This document shows positions 22,654 through 26,931 of a stretch of DNA of 26,931 nucleotides, one piece after another. The notes under the pieces are model-generated. The model worked only from the letters and a program-made list of their open reading frames with translations. It ran no database searches and was not told the origin of the DNA. Location of the stretch: positions 1 to 26,931 of the forward strand of contig CAZKEF010000065.1 in assembly GCA_964551735.1 (NCBI GenBank), given 5' to 3'. Both the position numbers and the translations under genes were made by a program. How positions within the stretch are numbered: the stretch's first letter is position 1; each line of letters begins with the position of its first letter. The DNA is from DAOUAT01 sp964551735. Lineage in GTDB: Bacteria > Chloroflexota > Anaerolineae > CG2-30-64-16.

Positions 22654-22702
22654 CAGTACGCAGTACGCAATACGCAGTATGCAGTATGCAACACGCAACA
22701 CG
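22654..22702. repeat. 7-bp period array: CAGTACG units
   Basis: Seven units in exact 7-bp steps: CAGTACG twice, CAATACG, CAGTATG twice, CAACACG twice. It starts 8 bases after the methyltransferase stop and ends at the GAGG ribosome site of coaBC (22703), filling the whole gap. Confidence 0.9.
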
Positions 22703-22710
22703 GAGGGCTC

Positions 22711-24147
22711 ATGCCAGATCGTCTGTTGAACGGGGTACGGGTGCTGCTGGGCGTTACCGGCGGCATTGCGGCATACAAGGCGGCTGACCTGTGCAGCAAG
22801 CTGGCGCAGGCCGGCGCCGAGGTGGACGTCATCATGACCGAGGCGGCAACGCGCTTTGTCGCGCCGCTGACCTTCAGCGCGCTGAGCAACCGGCCCGCGC
22901 GGGTGGACATGTGGACGAGTCCCGGCGGCGATCCGATCCCCCACGTGCGCATGGCGGCCGCGGCCGACCTGGCCATCGTCGCGCCGCTGAGCGCGAACAC
23001 GCTGGCCAAGCTGGCGTTGGGGCTGGCTGATAATCTGTTGACCGCCACACTGCTGGCGACGCCGCTGGCGGACCTCTCCCTCGAAAGCGGTTTCGCATGT
23101 CACCCTGAGCGGGTTAACGACACAACTTCAGTTACAACTCAAAATCAGCGAAGAGCCTGCCCTGAGCTTGCCGAAGGGGTCTCGGCTGCTGTATCCAGAT
23201 CCTTCGCTGGGGATTCACCGCAACGGACTTTGACCGGTCAACCCGCTCAGGATGACATTCCTACTCGCGCTGTCGTCCCCTGGATCCTGGCCCCCGCGAT
23301 GGAATCGCACATGTGGGCCAACCCGGTGACGCAGGCGCACGCTCAAGCGCTGGCTGCGCGCGGCGCGGTCATCGTGGGACCGGGGGTGGGCCGGCTGGCC
23401 TCGGGCGCGCTGGGCGCGGGGCGTATGGCCGAGCCGGCCGAGATCCTGGCGGCCGCGCGGCTGGCGCTGGCGCGGGGTGGACCGCTGGTCGGCCGCCGGG
23501 TGCTGGTGACGGCCGGCGGCACGCAGGAGCCGCTCGACCCCGTGCGCTACCTGACCAACGCCTCATCGGGCAAGATGGGCGTGGCGCTGGCTGAGGCCGC
23601 GCGCGACCTGGGCGCGGCCGTGGCGCTGGTGCACGCGCCGCTGGCCGTGCCGATCCCCTATGGTGTGACCGGCGTGCCGGTGCGGTCGGCGCAGCAGATG
23701 TGCGACGCGGTGCTGGCCCGGCTGGCCGAGACCGACATCCTGGTTGGCGCGGCCGCGGTGGCCGATTTCCGGCCCGCGGACCCGGCTGAGCAGAAGATTA
23801 AGAAGGTCCCCGGCCGGGAGACCCTCAACATCCGGCTGGTGCGCAACCCCGACATCCTGGCCGAGGTCGCCGCCCGCCGCGCAGACCTGGGCCAGCCCGC
23901 TGTGGTCATCGGCTTCGCGGCCGAGACGCAGGATCTGCTGGCCAACGCCGCGGCCAAGCTGGCAAGTAAAGGGCTCGACATAATCGTTGCTAACGATGTG
24001 ACCGAGGCCGGTATCGGCTTCGGCGCGGACGACAACCGGGTGACGCTGCTCTATGCCGATGGCCGGCAGGAGGCCCTGCCCACCATGCCGAAGGGCGACG
24101 TGGCAAGCGCCGTCCTGGCCGCGGCAATGGGGTTTCTCAGGAGGTAA
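22711..24147 (+). CDS. coaBC: CoaBC: phosphopantothenoylcysteine decarboxylase / phosphopantothenate-cysteine ligase, with a 54-codon in-frame insertion
   Basis: 478 residues, ~50-60 longer than usual. The CoaC part opens LLNGVRVLLGVTGGIAAYKAADL, with PHVRMAAAADLAIVAPLSANTLAK (catalytic His in PHxRMA), then after the insert APAMESHMWANP (PxMxxxMW). The substrate-flap motif reads LASGALGAGRM, Ser where E. coli has the catalytic Cys. The CoaB part starts at GRRVLVTAGGTQEPLDPVRYLTNASSGKMG and carries AAVADFRP, KIKK and NPDIL. The two activities make 4'-phosphopantetheine for coenzyme A. Residues ~130-183 come from a palindromic mini-element between LLATPLADL and VVPWILAPAM. GAGG lies upstream of ATG 22711. 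The next gene begins one base after this stop. Confidence 0.93.
   Translation: MPDRLLNGVRVLLGVTGGIAAYKAADLCSKLAQAGAEVDVIMTEAATRFVAPLTFSALSNRPARVDMWTSPGGDPIPHVRMAAAADLAIVAPLSANTLAKLALGLADNLLTATLLATPLADLSLESGFACHPERVNDTTSVTTQNQRRACPELAEGVSAAVSRSFAGDSPQRTLTGQPAQDDIPTRAVVPWILAPAMESHMWANPVTQAHAQALAARGAVIVGPGVGRLASGALGAGRMAEPAEILAAARLALARGGPLVGRRVLVTAGGTQEPLDPVRYLTNASSGKMGVALAEAARDLGAAVALVHAPLAVPIPYGVTGVPVRSAQQMCDAVLARLAETDILVGAAAVADFRPADPAEQKIKKVPGRETLNIRLVRNPDILAEVAARRADLGQPAVVIGFAAETQDLLANAAAKLASKGLDIIVANDVTEAGIGFGADDNRVTLLYADGRQEALPTMPKGDVASAVLAAAMGFLRR
23097..23258. mobile_element. 162-bp palindromic MITE-like element inside coaBC
   Basis: Terminal inverted repeats of 19 bp with one mismatch: ATGTCACCCTGAGCGGGTT (23097-23115) and the complement at 23240-23258. 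Inside are a further pair (AGCGAAG at 23147, CTTCGCT at ~23203) and the module AGAGCCTGCCCTGAGC..GCCGAAGGG (23152-23178). Length is exactly 54 codons; the frame has no stop. No transposase and no clear target duplication. Confidence 0.8.
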
Positions 24148-24148
24148 C

Positions 24149-24691
24149 ATGACTGCCCAGGCATATGACGCTATCACGTATCGCGATCGCACCTACAGCC
24201 TCGTCGCAGTGGAGGGGGCGCCGCTGTTCGAGCCGGCTGACCATGGCCTGCGCCCCGTCATGGTGTTCACCGGCAATTGGGCCGGCTTCCTGTGTCTTTT
24301 CGGGGTGGCCGATGCGCGGCTGTACCTGGAGCGCGTCACCCTGGGCATGGGCGCTGAGGATCGGGAGGCTGTGGCAAGGGGCGCGGGGCCGCGGCTGTTC
24401 GGCATCGCGCCCGTGCTCGACGAGCGGACTTATGAGGTCAGCTATCCCGACCTGCATCAGCCGTTGGCGTTTACCGGCACGTTGACCCTGGGGGCCGATT
24501 TCGTGTGGGATCAATATGTGCACATGGGCTTCCATCCGCCGTGGAAATACCAGGTCGTGATTGATCTGGCCTTCGAGGCGGGGAAATTGGCCCGGGAGAC
24601 CGATCGCTCGGCGGAAATGGCCCAATTGCGCGAGGCGATGGCCAGCGGGTCGGTGGAATCGCTGTTCAACCCGGCGCTGTTCAAGCCATAA
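24149..24691 (+). CDS. Conserved hypothetical protein downstream of coaBC
   Basis: 180 residues. ATG 24149 follows the coaBC TAA by one base, and that stop lies within the ribosome site AGGAGGTAAC, so the genes are translationally coupled. No signal peptide or membrane helix. The sequence is rich in aromatic residues and short beta-type segments (PVMVFTGNWAGFLCLFGVADARLYLERVTLG; HMGFHPPWKYQVVIDLAFEAGKLARE). No family recognised. Inference: a soluble beta-rich protein, co-expressed with coenzyme A synthesis. The longer open frame to 24053 overlaps coaBC and is not needed. Confidence 0.75.
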   Translation: MTAQAYDAITYRDRTYSLVAVEGAPLFEPADHGLRPVMVFTGNWAGFLCLFGVADARLYLERVTLGMGAEDREAVARGAGPRLFGIAPVLDERTYEVSYPDLHQPLAFTGTLTLGADFVWDQYVHMGFHPPWKYQVVIDLAFEAGKLARETDRSAEMAQLREAMASGSVESLFNPALFKP

Positions 24692-24730
24692 GTTTCAATT
24701 CCGGCGGGCTTCCAAACGAGGGAGGCAGCC

Positions 24731-25579
24731 ATGTCCTTCGCACCCCTGCGCGACATCCGCGTCGTATCCTTGGCCGTGAATCTACCCGGTCCCCTGACGG
24801 CGGCGCGCTACACCGAGCTGGGCGCCAGCGTCACCAAGGTCGTGCCGCCCGGCGGCGACCCCCTGGCTTGGGTGAGCCCGGCGTGGCACGATGCGTTGCG
24901 TGCCGGACAAGAGGTTCTGGCACTCGACCTCAAGGTGGCGGACGGCCAGGCCCGATTGGCCGAGCTGCTGGCCGCCGCCGATGTGCTGCTGACGGCCACG
25001 CGGCCCTCTGCCCTGGCGCGGCTGGGGCTGGCCTGGCCCGGTCTGGCGGAGCGCTGCCCGCGGTTGTGCCATGTGGCGCTGGTGGGTTATCCGCCGCCGG
25101 ATGAGGATCGCGCCGGCCATGACCTGACTTACCAGGCCAGCGTGGGCCTGCTGGAGCCGCCGTCCTTCCCGCGGATTCCTCTGGCGGACTACGCGGGCTC
25201 GGAGCGGGCGGTCAGCGCGACCCTGGGGTTGCTGTGGGAGCGCGAACGCACCGGTCGCGGCGGCCGCGTCGTGGTCTCGCTGGTGGAGGCGCTGGTCCCT
25301 TACGCGCACGCCTTGTGCTATGGGCTGTTTGCGCCCGGCACCTTGTTGGCCGGCGGATCGTCGTTGTATCACATCTACCCGGCGAAAGAGGGTTGGGTAG
25401 CGTTGGCTTCGCTGGAGCCACATTTCCGGGCGCGACTGGCTGCTGGATTGGGCCTGACCGTGCTGAGCTATGAAACGCTGGCTGCAGCTTTCCTGACCCG
25501 CACCGCGGCCGAGTGGGATGCCTGGGCCGCGGCGCAGGATATCCCCCTGGCCGCCGTGCGGGATTCGCTGTGCCCCTAG
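24731..25579 (+). CDS. Short CaiB/BaiF (class III) CoA-transferase family protein
   Basis: 282 residues against ~380-400 for typical members. The N-terminal Rossmann half is clear: RDIRVVSLAVNLPGPLTAARYTELGASVTKVVPPGGDPL and VLALDLKVADGQARLAELLAAADVLLTATRP. The catalytic Asp stands in RAGHDLTYQASVGL. RTGRGGRVVVSLVEALV and SSLYHIYPAKEGWVALASLEP match the second half. The shortening is internal and C-terminal; the frame ends cleanly. Known: these enzymes move CoA between carboxylic acids; close short relatives include alpha-methylacyl-CoA racemase-like proteins. ATG 24731 has GGAGG 6 bases upstream. It may belong to the same transcript as coaBC. Confidence 0.85.
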   Translation: MSFAPLRDIRVVSLAVNLPGPLTAARYTELGASVTKVVPPGGDPLAWVSPAWHDALRAGQEVLALDLKVADGQARLAELLAAADVLLTATRPSALARLGLAWPGLAERCPRLCHVALVGYPPPDEDRAGHDLTYQASVGLLEPPSFPRIPLADYAGSERAVSATLGLLWERERTGRGGRVVVSLVEALVPYAHALCYGLFAPGTLLAGGSSLYHIYPAKEGWVALASLEPHFRARLAAGLGLTVLSYETLAAAFLTRTAAEWDAWAAAQDIPLAAVRDSLCP

Positions 25580-25757
25580 CGGATTTGCCCGATCCATTTC
25601 TCACGGATGGCATAAGCAGGCACGGGAACGGGAACGCGGAGAGCCTGCCCTGCAGTTTCGGCCGCGACGCGGATACCGCAGACCATGCGAACAGGAACAG
25701 AGTTTATCCGTGTAGTCCGCGTCCCATTTTCGGGTTTGGAGGATCTCGGAGGACATC
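25580..25757. other. Intergenic spacer with a truncated copy of the dispersed module
   Basis: AGAGCCTGCCCTG (25640-25652) matches the cores of the elements at 19823 and 23152, but here the inverted halves are not evident. Before it is a degenerate CACGGGAACGGGAACGCGG run. No gene or clear promoter is seen. Confidence 0.5.
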
Positions 25758-26741
25758 ATGAACGACACTCTTACCGTTGTCCCCGGCATCACCGTTGGCC
25801 ACGCCACCGACGAGGCGGGCATGACCGGCTGCACTGTGGTCATCTGCGAAACGGGTGCGGTCGGCGGCGTGGACCAGCGCGGGGGCGCGCCGGGCACGCG
25901 CGAGACCGACCTGCTGCGCCCCATGCACCTGGTCCAGCGTGTCCATGCGGTGGTGCTGGCCGGCGGCAGCGCGTTCGGCTTGGCCGCGGCCGACGGCGCG
26001 GTCCGCTACCTGGCCGAGCGCGGGATCGGTTACAAGGCGGGGCCGGTGAAGGTCCCCATCGTGCCGGCCGCGATCCTGTTTGACCTGGGCCTGGGGAGCG
26101 GCGATGCGCGGCCCGACGCGGAGATGGGCTACCGCGCCTGCCTGGCGGCCAGCGATGCGCCCGTGGCCCAGGGCAACGTGGGCGCGGGGACGGGGTGCAG
26201 CGCGGGCAAGGTGCTGGGCGCGGGTCGTGCCACCAAGACCGGCATCGGCAGCGCGGCAGTGAGGCTCGGTGGCGGGCTGGTGGTCGCCGCGCTGATCGCG
26301 GTCAACCCCTTCGGTGACGTGGTGGACGGCCAGGGGCAGGTTATCGCGGGCACGCGGCCGCTGCGGGGTGACGGGTTCGCCGATTCCCTGGCCTTGCTGC
26401 GCAGCCTGACCGGCCGGCTGGCCTTGACCGTGGCCGGCGCGACTGTGATCGGCGTGGTGGCGACCAACGCCCGGTTGAACAAGGAGCAAGCCAACAAGGT
26501 GGCGCAGATGGCGCACGACGGCCTGGCCCGCGCGATCCGGCCCGCGCACACCATGTTCGACGGCGACACTATCTTCGCGCTGGCGACCGGCAAGGTGCGC
26601 GCCAGCCCGACCCTGGTGGGCGCGTACGCAGCCGAGGTGGTCACGGCGGCGATCGTGGCCGCGGCCAGGAATGCCACCGCCGCGGGTGGCCTGCCGGCGG
26701 GTGTGGATGTGTTGGCCGGGTACGGGACCGGGTGCGGTTGA
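25758..26741 (+). CDS. P1 family (DmpA/NylC-type) self-processing peptidase
   Basis: 327 residues, full length. Features: ITVGHATDEAGMTGCTVVIC, GGAPGTRETDLL, VHAVVLAGGSAFGLAAADG, NVGAGTGCSAGK, then AGATVIGVVATNARLNKEQANKVAQMAHDGLARAI and the PAHTMFDGDTIFALATG end. Known: these N-terminal nucleophile hydrolases cut themselves into two chains before a Ser/Thr; aligning to NylC, Thr229 (A228|T229) is the expected nucleophile. Substrates include D/L-amino-acid amides, beta-peptides or nylon oligomers; which applies here is unknown. GGAGG lies upstream of ATG 25758. A 22-bp-stem hairpin follows the stop. Confidence 0.93.
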   Translation: MNDTLTVVPGITVGHATDEAGMTGCTVVICETGAVGGVDQRGGAPGTRETDLLRPMHLVQRVHAVVLAGGSAFGLAAADGAVRYLAERGIGYKAGPVKVPIVPAAILFDLGLGSGDARPDAEMGYRACLAASDAPVAQGNVGAGTGCSAGKVLGAGRATKTGIGSAAVRLGGGLVVAALIAVNPFGDVVDGQGQVIAGTRPLRGDGFADSLALLRSLTGRLALTVAGATVIGVVATNARLNKEQANKVAQMAHDGLARAIRPAHTMFDGDTIFALATGKVRASPTLVGAYAAEVVTAAIVAAARNATAAGGLPAGVDVLAGYGTGCG

Positions 26742-26769
26742 GGTTCCGGTTTTGCACTCACCTTTCCTA

Positions 26770-26823
26770 TGTCATGCTGAGTTACCCATCCCGCCGCGGC
26801 AGGATGGGTAACTCAGCATGACA
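26770..26823. repeat. Perfect 22-bp inverted repeat after the P1 peptidase
   Basis: The arm 26770-26791 (beginning TGTCATGCTGAGTTACCC) is matched perfectly by 26802-26823, with a 10-nt loop. The arm ends TGTCATGCTGAG resemble the TGTCACCCTGAG ends of the coaBC element. There is no U-tract; it may end transcription or be a deleted copy of that element. Confidence 0.85.
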
Positions 26824-26875
26824 GCAGTGAAGGCTCCGAGTTTGACATACCCACTAACACCGTGCTACCATTTTC

Positions 26876-26931
26876 TTCGCCATTCGCCATTCGCCATTCG
26901 CCATTCGCCATTCGCCATTCGCCATTCGCCA
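26876..26931. repeat. 7-bp period array: perfect TTCGCCA units, running off the window
   Basis: Eight identical TTCGCCA units in tandem from 26876 to the window end (26931). It is the most homogeneous of the arrays; true length unknown. Confidence 0.97.

Noticed and set aside
18867..26931. CRISPR-like arrays
   Set aside because: Units are 7-8 bp with no spacers and there are no cas genes.

Overview
The window is GC-rich, gene-dense bacterial chromosome. The gene families and the style of its secreted proteins suggest an uncultured Chloroflexota (Anaerolineae-like) bacterium. That placement is inference: there is no rRNA or marker protein here to fix it. Nothing looks like plasmid or phage structural DNA.

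Layout. (1) 3-665 (+) is the 3' part of an S66 LD-carboxypeptidase/MccF-like peptidase. (2) 720-7831, all on the minus strand, reads from right to left: a secreted tail-fibre-like protein, a secreted CHAP amidase, a poly-gamma-glutamate hydrolase-family protein that has no AUG start, an AIM24-family protein, an M50-like membrane metalloprotease with zinc ribbon and TPR-type tail, a small partner coupled to it, and a Rieske ferredoxin. (3) 7935-17505 is an accessory, defence-like island. It holds a graveyard of truncated genes (PLD/DrmC-like nuclease, UvrD helicase, methylase tail), an intact single-chain Eco57I-class restriction-modification enzyme of about 1360 aa, an XRE-NB-ARC STAND protein interrupted by a frameshift at a G7 run, a 36-residue very basic ORF, and a large serine recombinase with an unusual methyltransferase-like tail. 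A tRNA-Asp(GUC) with its own terminator lies just beyond. (4) 17928-26741 is housekeeping DNA: an EamA transporter, DUF503, NUDIX, LipM-type octanoyltransferase, M29 aminopeptidase, a SAM methyltransferase, CoaBC, a conserved unknown, a short CoA-transferase III protein and a P1/DmpA-type self-processing peptidase.

Two kinds of small repeat stand out. First, seven of the intergenic junctions in part 4 are filled with exact 7-bp or 8-bp period word arrays. The words are related but differ from gap to gap; no such array was seen in part 2 or in the island. Second, palindromic mini-elements occur both between genes and, strikingly, inside coding sequence: a 162-bp (54-codon) element sits in frame in coaBC, and a ~71-bp element sits in frame in the restriction enzyme. 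Both host reading frames stay open.

The best candidates for an under-described system are the word arrays, the recombinase with its methyltransferase-like tail and adjacent basic micro-ORF, and the restriction/STAND pair beside the decayed DISARM-like remnants.
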